A stretch of 34,135 bases of DNA. It comes from Candidatus Nanopelagicales bacterium. Lineage in GTDB: Bacteria; Actinomycetota; Actinomycetes; S36-B12. Made by a program: the position numbers and the translations under genes. The number at the start of each line of letters is the position of its first letter. The first letter of the stretch is position 1. This document shows positions 15,641 through 24,002 of the stretch, one piece after another. Under the pieces are notes generated by a model, which was given only the letters and a program-made list of their open reading frames with translations, searched no databases and was not told where the DNA came from. The stretch covers positions 33,046-67,180 of the forward strand of contig JABAYF010000015.1 of the NCBI GenBank assembly GCA_018609125.1, given 5' to 3'.

Positions 15641-17191
15641 CTACCAGCGACGCAGCGCAGCGACGTCGTCGGCTCGCAGCATTGAACCTTTACCCTTGAT
15701 TTGGAACGAGTTTTCCTGAGTGGCCCGATAGAGGGCATCAGCCTCGGGGGTTCCAGCGTTGTACTTGACCCACTGATCGTCGTAGTTGACGAAGTTACCC
15801 GCGATGGTAGACGGAGTGAAGCCTCGAGCCAGTGCATTCGCTTCATCCTGGGTGAGTTTGCCCCGCGTGGTTGTGTACTTGCCGGTCTTGGGTGGCAGTG
15901 CGCTGCTGCCACCGCGGATTGGGCCGACACTTGCGGTGTAGTTATCGTCGTTCAGCACGGAATTAGGGATCTTTGACCACATGTCCGAGCTTTGCCCTGA
16001 CCACTTGCTCATGGTGTAGGGGCTCTCCTGCTGTGAGCTGAGTGAGATATAGCCGACGAGTTCAGCGATCGCGAAGTTGCCATACTCGTCATTGAACAGC
16101 GGTCGCATCCGCTGGACACGCTCTTCTACGAGCATCCAGTCGTTGGTGTCGTAGACACCCGCGATGTGTGCAAGATCCTTCGGTACGGAGTAGTACACCA
16201 GTAGACCCGCATCAATCATCTGCTCGCGACTCCAGCCAGCCATCCGCTTCCACAACTCTGCAGTGACTCGCTGCATCTGGTCTCGCATGTGATCGAGGTA
16301 GTCCGCCATGTCGCTGGCGTTCTCCATGTGAACCGGGATGTAGCCATTAGACAGATAGTCCGACGTGTATAGCCCGACTGCAACCATGTTGTCGTGGTCG
16401 TATGACGGTGTCGCCTCGAATGAACCCCAGTCATCGACGATATTGAAGTGAGTGTCCTTCATGATGACGGGAAGGGTGATGTTGTTGTGCTCGATCTCTG
16501 AAGCGACACCATCAAGCCAGGGGTAGTCACCCTCAGCGAGGTCGACAAAGTCGCGGACGAGCATTTCCTTGTCGCCGACCTTATACGGACCGGAATTGTG
16601 GATGCCAAGTCGGCACTCGCAATTCTTGAGGAAGGCGTACTGCGAGGCCGTTGCGAGGAACTTCACGACCGCGGTATGCAACTTGTCACCCGGTTTGCAG
16701 CCCAGAGCATCGGCCTCGAAAACCTGCAGGGTGCGTTCGGGGAGCAGTTGCGCACGATTATTCATATCGCTGTTGAGCGTGTAACCGCTTTGACGATGGT
16801 AGGAGCGATTTACTCGTTGAGCGAAATCGAGAACGTATTTGACATCTTCGATTCCGTCGGTGGGGTTGATCATGCCCATGTCAAGAAGGAACTGACGACC
16901 ACCAAGGTAGAACTGCTGAATGATGCCCAACATGATCGCATTGGCCGACATGGAGACCTCACGAGCACGTGCACCCAGCTCTTCGGGGCTCATGACCGCT
17001 TCGATCTTTCGGAAGATCTCGGGATATCGGTACCAGGCGTTGTAGTAAGACAGTGCGATGTAGGGGTTTACCGGAAATAGTTTGGACTCCTGAACGGTCC
17101 GGGTTGTGCATTGCCAGTAAAAGATGTCGCTGGACTTTTGCAAGAACTGGTTAAGGTCTTGTAGTTCTGCGGGTGTGATGTTTGCGGGCAT
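15641..17191 (-). CDS. 516-aa protein of unknown function, partner of the phosphohistidine domain protein
   Basis: I do not recognise this 516-residue protein. It has no signal peptide, membrane segment, glycine-rich nucleotide loop, ATP-grasp motif or PEP-barrel motif that I can see. It is rich in aromatic residues and methionine and looks largely helical, with segments such as YYNAWYRYPEIF near 50-60, FLKNCECRLGIHNSG in the middle and YIPVHMENASDMADYLDHM further on. The C-terminal 110 residues are polar with Gly/Ser/Thr stretches, including GPIRGGSSALPPKTG. The gene starts 20 bp after the phosphohistidine domain gene and both appear to form a two-gene operon, so the proteins probably act as one enzyme, with this one binding the substrate. 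This is inference from context. Confidence 0.85.
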   Translation of the reverse strand: MPANITPAELQDLNQFLQKSSDIFYWQCTTRTVQESKLFPVNPYIALSYYNAWYRYPEIFRKIEAVMSPEELGARAREVSMSANAIMLGIIQQFYLGGRQFLLDMGMINPTDGIEDVKYVLDFAQRVNRSYHRQSGYTLNSDMNNRAQLLPERTLQVFEADALGCKPGDKLHTAVVKFLATASQYAFLKNCECRLGIHNSGPYKVGDKEMLVRDFVDLAEGDYPWLDGVASEIEHNNITLPVIMKDTHFNIVDDWGSFEATPSYDHDNMVAVGLYTSDYLSNGYIPVHMENASDMADYLDHMRDQMQRVTAELWKRMAGWSREQMIDAGLLVYYSVPKDLAHIAGVYDTNDWMLVEERVQRMRPLFNDEYGNFAIAELVGYISLSSQQESPYTMSKWSGQSSDMWSKIPNSVLNDDNYTASVGPIRGGSSALPPKTGKYTTTRGKLTQDEANALARGFTPSTIAGNFVNYDDQWVKYNAGTPEADALYRATQENSFQIKGKGSMLRADDVAALRRW

Positions 17192-17211
17192 TTTATGTGC
17201 ACAACCTCTCG

Positions 17212-17910
17212 TCAGGAGACCTTTGCGATGCGTGCGCGAAGCGATTCATCTCGCTCAGCGTAGGCATCGGTAGCGGGCTTGGAGTATTCGACGACGATGC
17301 GATCGCCATCGACCAGACCATCAAGTTCTGCGGCCATCAGGCACGGGATGTCGTATTCGCGGGTCAAGATGCCCAGGTGGGAGCGAATCGTGCCACCCAT
17401 GCAGACAACTCCGGCGAAGCCTTCCAGGATGGGGGCCGTCAGAGTGCCGCCGGAATCATCAATGACTGCGATGGTGCCCTCGGGTACCCCGTTCATGAGC
17501 ATGTCCATCACCACCTCAACGGTGCCGACGAATCGCGCAGTTCCCTCGAGATCGGTTGCCTGGAAGACATTGTCTCCGGTGCCGACCACAAGGCGGCCAT
17601 TCTCGTCGCTTACCTGGTTGCCCGAGTTACCCACGCCAGCAATCGGCTGATATTTCTCGGGTTCCTCTTCGATGGACACCTGGGCTGACATGGTGAAGCG
17701 GTAGCCCGTAGCGAGCAGATCGGCCTCGATCTTTTCAAAGTCGGCTCGAGTCAACTCCAGTGCAGGATCTTGTACCGCTTCCTGCCAGGTCTTGCCCGAT
17801 GCAGCAAACCGTTCGGCAACGAGTTTGCGGATTGATGAATGATAAAACTCCAAAACCTCACTCATGGCCGGCTTGCCCCACTTATCGGCGAGGATATTTG
17901 GCTCGCTCAT
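17212..17910 (-). CDS. Free-standing PEP-utilising 'mobile' (phosphohistidine) domain protein
   Basis: From the ATG at 17910 (AGGAGG five bases upstream) the product has 232 residues; an upstream in-frame start at 17946 has no such site. The C-terminal half is a swivelling phosphohistidine domain: GFAGVVCMGGTIRSHLGILTRE and DIPCLMAAEL, with His178 as the predicted phosphorylation site, then LVDGDRIVVEYSKPATDAYA. Three residues separate the Gly-Gly pair from Ser-His, one more than in the PPDK-like protein nearby. The N-terminal 80 residues are helical and of unknown type. PpsA/PpsB of phenylphosphate synthase and CreH/CreI show precedents for split dikinases, but here no separate ATP-grasp subunit is adjacent. 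The phosphate donor could be the PPDK-like protein at 11788-13551, which is a hypothesis. Confidence 0.85.
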   Translation of the reverse strand: MSEPNILADKWGKPAMSEVLEFYHSSIRKLVAERFAASGKTWQEAVQDPALELTRADFEKIEADLLATGYRFTMSAQVSIEEEPEKYQPIAGVGNSGNQVSDENGRLVVGTGDNVFQATDLEGTARFVGTVEVVMDMLMNGVPEGTIAVIDDSGGTLTAPILEGFAGVVCMGGTIRSHLGILTREYDIPCLMAAELDGLVDGDRIVVEYSKPATDAYAERDESLRARIAKVS

Positions 17911-18098
17911 GGCACCTCCTAAAGTCGCGTCGAGACATCTGATCACTCGACGTCGTCAGCGTCCGTTCACGTCCGATCGTGCTGAGTCAACCTAGCGGTT
18001 AGCGATCCTTGGCGGAAGGGATTTCGTGAGAAAAATGCGGGAAATAGAAATTCCTAAATCGGTTGCGCCGACTCGATCGACCCGTCAAGGTGGCAACT

Positions 18099-18119
18099 AA
18101 CATCCGATGTCTAACGGCG
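18099..18119 (+). promoter_or_regulatory. Candidate shared operator (copy 1)
   Basis: The 21-bp element reads AACAT, CC, GATGTCTAA, C, GGCG. It contains the dyad ACAT-CCG-ATGT. It agrees at 18 of 21 positions with the element at 24849-24869 in another divergent promoter. It lies 48 bp before the SDR start and within the 257-bp gap that also drives the phosphohistidine pair in the other direction. An 11-bp dyad of this size would suit a GntR/FCD regulator such as the one at 24003-24752. Confidence 0.5.
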
Positions 18120-18167
18120 TGGATTGGGCGGTGCCGCGGCGCTGATCACGAACTGGAGGAGGTACTG

Positions 18168-18953
18168 ATGGGCAGTATGATGAGTGGTAAGACCGTCGTT
18201 CTCACGGGGGCGAGTTCGGGAATCGGTAGAGCGGCGATGGAACTGCTGTGCGCCGAGGGCGCCAACGTGGTGGCGTCTGCGCGCACCGCAGACCGGCTTC
18301 AAGCAGCTGTCGACGAGGTGGTGCAGGCTGGTGGTTCGGCGATCGCGGTTGCTGCGGACATGAGCAATGACGAGCAGGTCGGCCGAGTCATTGATGCGGC
18401 TAAGTCAGAGTTCGGTGGTTTGGATGTGCTGATCAATAACGCAGGGGTCGGTTACGGGTACCGCGATCAACGCCCGAACAGCATGCTTGCGCTCGTTGAG
18501 TCGCCCCTTGAGGATTGGCACCACGTGATGGGAATCAATCTCGATTCCGTCGTGTTTGCCTCTCGCAGAGCGCTTCCGGTAATGATCGAGCAGCGCAGCG
18601 GATCAATCGTGAACGTTGCGAGCATCTTGGGCATGGTCGGACATCACGATGCTCATGCCTATACGACGGCTAAAGGCGCAATCATCAACTTGACACGCTC
18701 GATGGCAAAGACCTACGGACCATTCAACGTTCGCAGCAACGTGTTGGCGCCCGGGTACATCGATACCCCGATGATTGCTGACTACACCGAGTACCTGAAC
18801 GCCGATGAGACGCGAGCTGGATGGGGCTGTCCAATGGAGCGCACCGGTACGCCACAGGAGATCGCGAATTCTATTCTGTATCTCAGTTCAGATATGTCGA
18901 CGTACACCAATGGCTTGGTCATGGCCGTTGACGGCGGATTCACGGCCTGCTAA
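18168..18953 (+). CDS. SDR family oxidoreductase
   Basis: A 261-residue classical short-chain dehydrogenase starting at the ATG at 18168, with GGAGGAGG five bases upstream; the frame is open further upstream but without family character. The cofactor loop is TGASSGIG (13-20), NNAG is at 90-93 and the active site is Ser152, Tyr165, Lys169. The Arg39 region after the second strand (SARTADR) favours NADP. The ending TNGLVMAVDGGFTAC is typical. It should interconvert an alcohol and a ketone; the substrate is unknown. It is first in a two-gene operon with another SDR, and divergent from the phosphohistidine domain gene. Confidence 0.9.
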   Translation: MGSMMSGKTVVLTGASSGIGRAAMELLCAEGANVVASARTADRLQAAVDEVVQAGGSAIAVAADMSNDEQVGRVIDAAKSEFGGLDVLINNAGVGYGYRDQRPNSMLALVESPLEDWHHVMGINLDSVVFASRRALPVMIEQRSGSIVNVASILGMVGHHDAHAYTTAKGAIINLTRSMAKTYGPFNVRSNVLAPGYIDTPMIADYTEYLNADETRAGWGCPMERTGTPQEIANSILYLSSDMSTYTNGLVMAVDGGFTAC

Positions 18954-18957
18954 CTCA

Positions 18958-19710
18958 ATGTCGGATCCGCGGGTACACATCATTGCTGGTGGCAGTAAAG
19001 GCATCGGGTTAGAGACGGCATTGGCCGTATCGAATCCGGGAGACACGGTGGTGCTCGGATTTCATTCCGATGTTGAGTCAGCAAACAGGGCGGTTGATCG
19101 TTGTCGCGGTGAGGGAGTGACTGCTCAACTCCTTCAGGTTGATATGGGTGCGATCGGCGGCGCCGATGAGATCGTGCGTGCTGCTGTCGAAACCTCTCTT
19201 CCACTTGGCCACATCGTGCACAGTGTGGGCGAGGTGATCCGAGACGAACTGACAAACATGAGCCAACAGCAGTTTGCTCATGCACTTCAAGCCAATGGCA
19301 CTTCACTATTAGACATGGTGCGATGTGCAATGCCGGCTCTGCTGCCGGGCAGCACGGTCTTGTATGTGACCAGCAGAGGCAGTCGATCTGTGTACCCGAA
19401 ATATGGATCACTCGGGCCCGCGAAGGCGCTTGCCGAGGCCCTCGTTCGGTATTTGGCCGTCGAACTGGCTCCCAAGGGCGTCCGCGTGAATGCCTTTGCA
19501 CCAGGTGCGCAAGATACGACCGCGTTGCGTGCGGTGTTCGGTGACGCAACCCCGGATGTTCTCGCGGCAGCGCTGAAGAAGAATCCGCTTGGCCGACTGG
19601 TTGAACCGGACGACTATCGGCCCCTGGTTCGATTCATTAGTTCACCGGACGCTTCAATGATTACCGGACAGGTCTTCTACGTTCACGGCGGTGCCGACCT
19701 GCTGTCTTGA
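18958..19710 (+). CDS. SDR family protein, FabL-like enoyl reductase motif
   Basis: A 250-residue short-chain reductase beginning 4 bp after the preceding SDR stop; no good ribosome binding site, so translation probably depends on coupling. The cofactor loop is GGSKGIG (11-17). Instead of YxxxK the active site reads Tyr149-x6-Lys156, followed by ALVRYLAVELAPKGVRVNA. This spacing and sequence resemble the enoyl-ACP reductase FabL and related divergent SDRs, so NADPH-dependent reduction of an enoyl thioester is likely, with moderate confidence. The C-terminus, ITGQVFYVHGGADLLS, is normal. The gene ends 13 bp from the convergent carboxyltransferase-like gene with no obvious terminator between. 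Confidence 0.87.
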   Translation: MSDPRVHIIAGGSKGIGLETALAVSNPGDTVVLGFHSDVESANRAVDRCRGEGVTAQLLQVDMGAIGGADEIVRAAVETSLPLGHIVHSVGEVIRDELTNMSQQQFAHALQANGTSLLDMVRCAMPALLPGSTVLYVTSRGSRSVYPKYGSLGPAKALAEALVRYLAVELAPKGVRVNAFAPGAQDTTALRAVFGDATPDVLAAALKKNPLGRLVEPDDYRPLVRFISSPDASMITGQVFYVHGGADLLS

Positions 19711-19723
19711 TGTCGGGACCTGA

Positions 19724-21184
19724 CTATTCACCTAGTTTGGCGACTGAGAGATCGTAGTTTTCTGTGCTGACCCGAAAGTATGGAGTGTTCACTGATCGCA
19801 TGAGTGACCTGATCTGCTCGATCTCCTCAGAACCCATCGGGAATTCCTGACGGACCGGACCAGCTGCCCTCATCGCTGCGAGGTCTGTCTCTGGCACGAG
19901 GAACCGAAGGATCAATTCGTCGTCATTGGTGGTGTCGTAGGTGCGTCGAAGCTCGTCAATTGAGGGCTCCTCTGGTGGATTACTGACCACTTCTTTCCAC
20001 CTGGGTTGCTCCATCATCCGATCCATGATGGCCGCGTCAATCGGTGCAGGAGGAGTCCCGTAGTAGCCGGCGGCATACATCAAGTTTTCGGTGGGTACTA
20101 CCGAGTACCGATCCCCGGTCACGACGTTGAGGACGGCCTGGATTCCGACGAGTTGACTCACCGGGGTTGCCATAATGGGATACCCAAGCTCACGTCGCAC
20201 CCGTCCTGCCTCCTCGAATACCTCATCAAGTCGATGCGACATCTCGTACTGTGCGAGTTGCGCCTTGAGCGTTCCTGTCATTCCCCCCGGCACCTGATGG
20301 GAGATATTCGTCAGGTCATATTCGGAGGCTTGATTTACCAGATAGCCCATGGCATTCCCCACACGTTCCATGTGATCGGCCACGGCAGGAAATAAGCTTG
20401 TGTCGAGCGAATGGGTGAAACCAAGGACTTCAGCGTTGCGCACCATGACCTCTGTTGATGGCACGGATGGCCCATTCGCCATCGGTCGGCTGGCAGTGTG
20501 AATAACGGACACCCCATGCTGGATTGCTTCGCAGTAGGCAAGTGTTGACGTGCCCATCAGGTTATTGGAATGCATCTCGACAGGCTTGCCACCAGCGGCG
20601 GCGACAATCTTGGGCACCAATGTGCGGATGCGATCAGGGAGCAAGACTCCAGCGGTGTCGTAAAACAAGATGGTGTCTACTCCGTCAATCGCTGCCATGT
20701 TGGCAACCTGCTCCGCGAACAGTTCGTCGGTGTGAATAGGGGACTGAGTGAAGAACACGGTCCCGGCGATCTCTGAGCCGAATTCCTTGGCCACGCGAGC
20801 AAGTCGATCAATGTGGTGGAAGTTGTAGAGGACGTCGTAAATCCAAAACGATCGGACACCATGACGATTGAGTTGACGCATCCAAGCATCCATGAGGTCA
20901 GGTGGAGTGATTCCCATGCTGACTGCAGCGTTGGAGCGCATGCCACCGCGGGTGGGAGTTCGCGTGATCTGAGCCTGGATGAGGTCTAAGCCGGCCCACG
21001 GATCCTCACGGCAGAACTTGATGAGCACTTCCATGAACGAAGAGGCGGCCAGATCGATTCGGCTGAAGCCGGTGCGATCGAGAGTGCCGGCGACCGGCAA
21101 TGCATGGGCCGCTTGCATACGCATGCCCCATAGGCTCTGCTGGCCATCGCGCAGCGTCTCATCGAGGAAGTCCAGATGGGGCAT
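19724..21184 (-). CDS. Carboxyltransferase-like protein of the pyruvate carboxylase/HMGL superfamily, divergent copy
   Basis: A 486-residue protein from the ATG at 21184, with AAGGAG five bases upstream; a GTG at 21190 would overlap that site. The N-terminal DETLRDGQQSLWGMRM is the DRE-TIM barrel signature of carboxyltransferase domains, with Arg12, Asp13 and Gln16 aligned to key residues of pyruvate carboxylase. Compared with that enzyme, the carboxylated lysine is Tyr175 (LFYDTAG), the second metal histidine is Asn207 (MHSNN), and the catalytic threonine is Pro239 (MANGPS). It has no biotinyl domain. It is paralogous to and the same length as the protein at 26839-28299. Whether it is a carboxyltransferase, lyase, aldolase or non-catalytic partner is open. 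It follows the CoA ligase by 2 bp. Confidence 0.85.
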   Translation of the reverse strand: MPHLDFLDETLRDGQQSLWGMRMQAAHALPVAGTLDRTGFSRIDLAASSFMEVLIKFCREDPWAGLDLIQAQITRTPTRGGMRSNAAVSMGITPPDLMDAWMRQLNRHGVRSFWIYDVLYNFHHIDRLARVAKEFGSEIAGTVFFTQSPIHTDELFAEQVANMAAIDGVDTILFYDTAGVLLPDRIRTLVPKIVAAAGGKPVEMHSNNLMGTSTLAYCEAIQHGVSVIHTASRPMANGPSVPSTEVMVRNAEVLGFTHSLDTSLFPAVADHMERVGNAMGYLVNQASEYDLTNISHQVPGGMTGTLKAQLAQYEMSHRLDEVFEEAGRVRRELGYPIMATPVSQLVGIQAVLNVVTGDRYSVVPTENLMYAAGYYGTPPAPIDAAIMDRMMEQPRWKEVVSNPPEEPSIDELRRTYDTTNDDELILRFLVPETDLAAMRAAGPVRQEFPMGSEEIEQIRSLMRSVNTPYFRVSTENYDLSVAKLGE

Positions 21185-21186
21185 GA

Positions 21187-22716
21187 TCACTCCTTGTTGT
21201 GGGCGTGTGCAGTGAGTTGTTCGCGAAGGGTCGTTTTCAACACCTTGCCGGCCCCATTTCTGGGTAACTCGGTGATCAGGTGGTACTCCTTGGGACGTTT
21301 GTAACGGGCCATCATGGACAGGCAGTGTTCGTCGAGGCTGCGTTCAAATCCGTGCGTGTCTTCATCGGGATGGAGAACGACAAAGGCGGCCAGTCGTTCG
21401 CCCCATTCCTCATCGGGGATGCCGATAACCGCAACATCCAGAACACCGGCATGCTGCCTGAGCGTTTGTTCCACCTCGCGCGGGTAAATATTTGCGCCTC
21501 CCGAGATGACCAAGTCTTTGCTGCGATCCAACAGGGTGAGCAAACCTGCATCAAATCGCCCTAGATCACCGGTGAACAGCCATCCATCGCGGAGGGTTTC
21601 CGCCGTTGCCTCGGGGTTATCAAGATAACCGGCCATCACGGTTGGGCCCTTGACGATGACCTCTCCAATTTCCCCGTCTTGGACTGTGTTGCCGTCGTCG
21701 TCAACGACGCGCACCTGAGTTCCGATGCGTGGCGCACCTACGGACTCCAAGGCCACGCGATTGTGTTCTGCCGCAGCCGTGGCCATAGCGCGGGGTCCCA
21801 TCGCCGTAATGGTGCAAGGAGACTCGCCCTGCCCGTAGCCGTTCCATAGTCGCGCGCCAAAGGTTGCCATCCCGGCGATGAGGTCTTCGGCGAGGACGGG
21901 TGCCGCACCGACGAGAACCGTACCCATTCGTTCCACCGGTGCTGCCTTGATTTCCGGTGCGGAACAAAGGCGGCGAAGCATGATCGGAGGAACAAAGAAC
22001 GTCATGTTGTCCCGAGTTCTCATAAGCGTTGCGACATGCGCTGGATCCGTACTTGACGGGACAATCTGCGCTGCTCCTTTAGCGATAAAGGGAAGAGCGA
22101 AAAGCCCCGAAGCGTGGCTTTGCAATGCGAGGTGAAGCAAACTTGACCGTTCATCAACCCATTCCACGTCGGCGCAGTAGGCAGTCGTCATGGCCCACAA
22201 ATTTGCGTGGGTGAGCCGTGCACCCTTTGGCTTGCCTGTCGTGCCAGAGGTGAAGAAGATCCAGGCATCGTCCTCGGGGCGGCGGTCAACGATGGGAAGT
22301 GGATGGAAATTGCGCTCATGGGCAAGGTTCTCGGCAGCCAAAATACCGACCTTGCCTGGATTGGCGCACACGTCCATGAGTTCGTCGGCTAGGTCTTCAC
22401 CGACCCAGGTAAGTTGCGCCCGAACATCGTCGATGATGCTGGCGGCCTCTCGGGCGTGGAGCATGCTGCTCAGGGGCACGGCCACTGCCCCAGCCCACCA
22501 GATTGCGAAGAGTGCTTCGATGTAGTCGGGGCGATTCTTCAGGTACAGAACTACTCGGCCACCCGGCTTGACGCCAGACTCATGGAGCGCTCCCGCACGA
22601 CAGGCGACCCGGTGTGCGAGTTCACCGTAGTCACAATCTGTCTGGTCATCGATGACAATCGCGGGTTGGTCGGCGAAGACTCGGGCGCTCTCGGCGAGGG
22701 TATGAGCTGTATTCAT
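21187..22716 (-). CDS. Acyl-CoA ligase (AMP-forming)
   Basis: A 509-residue ANL-superfamily acyl-CoA synthetase. The P-loop-like core is FFTSGTTGKPKGARLTH, followed by NGYGQGE (A5), LFTGDLGRFD (A7), DRSKDLVISGGANIYPREVE (A8) and the C-terminal catalytic lysine in NGAGKVLKTTL. It should activate a carboxylic acid to its CoA thioester through an acyl-AMP. The chain-length or ring preference is not readable from sequence. The start overlaps the thiolase stop by 4 bp (ATGA) and the carboxyltransferase-like gene follows directly, so the three are cotranslated. A second ligase, clearly not a recent duplicate, is at 28339-29823. Confidence 0.93.
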   Translation of the reverse strand: MNTAHTLAESARVFADQPAIVIDDQTDCDYGELAHRVACRAGALHESGVKPGGRVVLYLKNRPDYIEALFAIWWAGAVAVPLSSMLHAREAASIIDDVRAQLTWVGEDLADELMDVCANPGKVGILAAENLAHERNFHPLPIVDRRPEDDAWIFFTSGTTGKPKGARLTHANLWAMTTAYCADVEWVDERSSLLHLALQSHASGLFALPFIAKGAAQIVPSSTDPAHVATLMRTRDNMTFFVPPIMLRRLCSAPEIKAAPVERMGTVLVGAAPVLAEDLIAGMATFGARLWNGYGQGESPCTITAMGPRAMATAAAEHNRVALESVGAPRIGTQVRVVDDDGNTVQDGEIGEVIVKGPTVMAGYLDNPEATAETLRDGWLFTGDLGRFDAGLLTLLDRSKDLVISGGANIYPREVEQTLRQHAGVLDVAVIGIPDEEWGERLAAFVVLHPDEDTHGFERSLDEHCLSMMARYKRPKEYHLITELPRNGAGKVLKTTLREQLTAHAHNKE

Positions 22717-23942
22717 CGCTCGGGCGATTCCAAGATCGTGACGGCGACAGCAGCCTCCTCGACGCCCACGAGCCCACCGCTGTTCTCGGCCAATGCCAAC
22801 GTGGCTCCTTCGACCTGGCGGGCACCAGCCTCTCCGCGAAGTTGGGTAACGAGTTCAAAAATTTGGGCGAGGCCCGTAGCTCCGATGGGATGGCCACGAG
22901 ATTCGAGTCCGCCTGAGGGATTCACGGGGATGCGGCCACCCAACGCAGTCTCGCCACGCATCGCCGCTAGACCGCCCTCGCCGTAAGGCACGAGTCCCAT
23001 GTGCTCGACTTGCTGAATCTCACCGACGGCTGTTGCGTCGTGGACCTCGGCAACGTCAATGTCTGAGGGTGCGACCCCAGCATCAGAGTAGGCGAGTTCC
23101 GCCGTTCGCGGACTGACATGTTGAGTGACGTCAACGCCATCCCAATTGCCCCCGTGGCCAATGCGTTGGGCAAGGATGCGAACCGCGCGTTTTGGATCGC
23201 GCGCATTGGAACTGATGACGGCTGCTGCGGCGCCGTCGCTGACAGGGGAGCACATTGGAATAGTCAAGGGCCACACAACCGCTCGTCCAGCGAGAACCTC
23301 GTCAACGGTGAAAGGTTTTTGATATTGCGCACGAGGATTGTGCACTGAGTGTATGTGGTTCTTGGCGCTGACCGCGGCCAGTTGTTCTCGAGTGCTGCCG
23401 AATCGAGCCATATGGTCTCTCGCGAAAGCGGCATAGATGTCCATGAAGACCGTACGGTTGGCAAGTTCCTCGGCATCGGTGGGAATAACGGTGTCTTTAC
23501 CCCAAACGGTGAGTCGTTCAATAGTTTGGTCACGGTCGTCGACGTTCCAACTGCCCTCGAAGGCGGCGAGGAGTTCTTCCAGTGGTGCTTGGGTCATGAC
23601 CTCAGAGCCAACCGCCAGAGCGGTCGTGGCCATTCCGGATTGAACATACGCTGTGGCAACCTGCATCGCGGTAGTTGCACTGCAGCATGCATTTTCGACA
23701 TTGATGATCGGAATGGGGCGCAGACCTAGCCCCGTAAGTGCTAACTGACCGCGAATGCCATGCTGCCCTCCCATCGCTCCCCAGGTGGCATTCGCAAACA
23801 CCACGACGTCAACATCGTGGGCTTCAAGTGATGCATCCGAGAGGGCATCTCGCGCGGCAGCTAGAGCCAGGCTGGCGACCGACTCCCCGCGATGACGACC
23901 AAATCTGGTCATGCCGACGCCGGTGACTAAAGGAGTGGTCAT
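22713..23942 (-). CDS. SCP-x/lipid-transfer-type thiolase
   Basis: A 409-residue thiolase-superfamily protein of the SCP-x (Ltp) branch. The nucleophile region is NVENACCSATTAM, where Cys86 aligns with the catalytic Cys and is followed by another Cys. The C-terminal NPSGGLESRGHPIGATGLAQ motif is typical of this branch, as are the EVHDATAVGEIQQVE block and SPVSDGAAAAVIS. Members cleave 3-keto-acyl-CoA of branched or steroid side chains, or act as Ltp aldolase-type retro-aldol enzymes with a DUF35/OB-fold partner. No DUF35 gene is visible here. It is the second gene after GntR, 60 bp downstream of it, and is coupled to the CoA ligase by ATGA. Confidence 0.9.
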   Translation of the reverse strand: MTTPLVTGVGMTRFGRHRGESVASLALAAARDALSDASLEAHDVDVVVFANATWGAMGGQHGIRGQLALTGLGLRPIPIINVENACCSATTAMQVATAYVQSGMATTALAVGSEVMTQAPLEELLAAFEGSWNVDDRDQTIERLTVWGKDTVIPTDAEELANRTVFMDIYAAFARDHMARFGSTREQLAAVSAKNHIHSVHNPRAQYQKPFTVDEVLAGRAVVWPLTIPMCSPVSDGAAAAVISSNARDPKRAVRILAQRIGHGGNWDGVDVTQHVSPRTAELAYSDAGVAPSDIDVAEVHDATAVGEIQQVEHMGLVPYGEGGLAAMRGETALGGRIPVNPSGGLESRGHPIGATGLAQIFELVTQLRGEAGARQVEGATLALAENSGGLVGVEEAAVAVTILESPER

Positions 23943-24002
23943 GAGTGATGTCCTCTCGGTTGCTGTGGTGATGTTGGTGATTACGCGTTAAAACGAGTCG
24001 GA

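Noticed and set aside
19711..19723. Terminator between the convergent SDR and carboxyltransferase-like genes
   Set aside because: Only 13 bp separate the stops and no hairpin is present.
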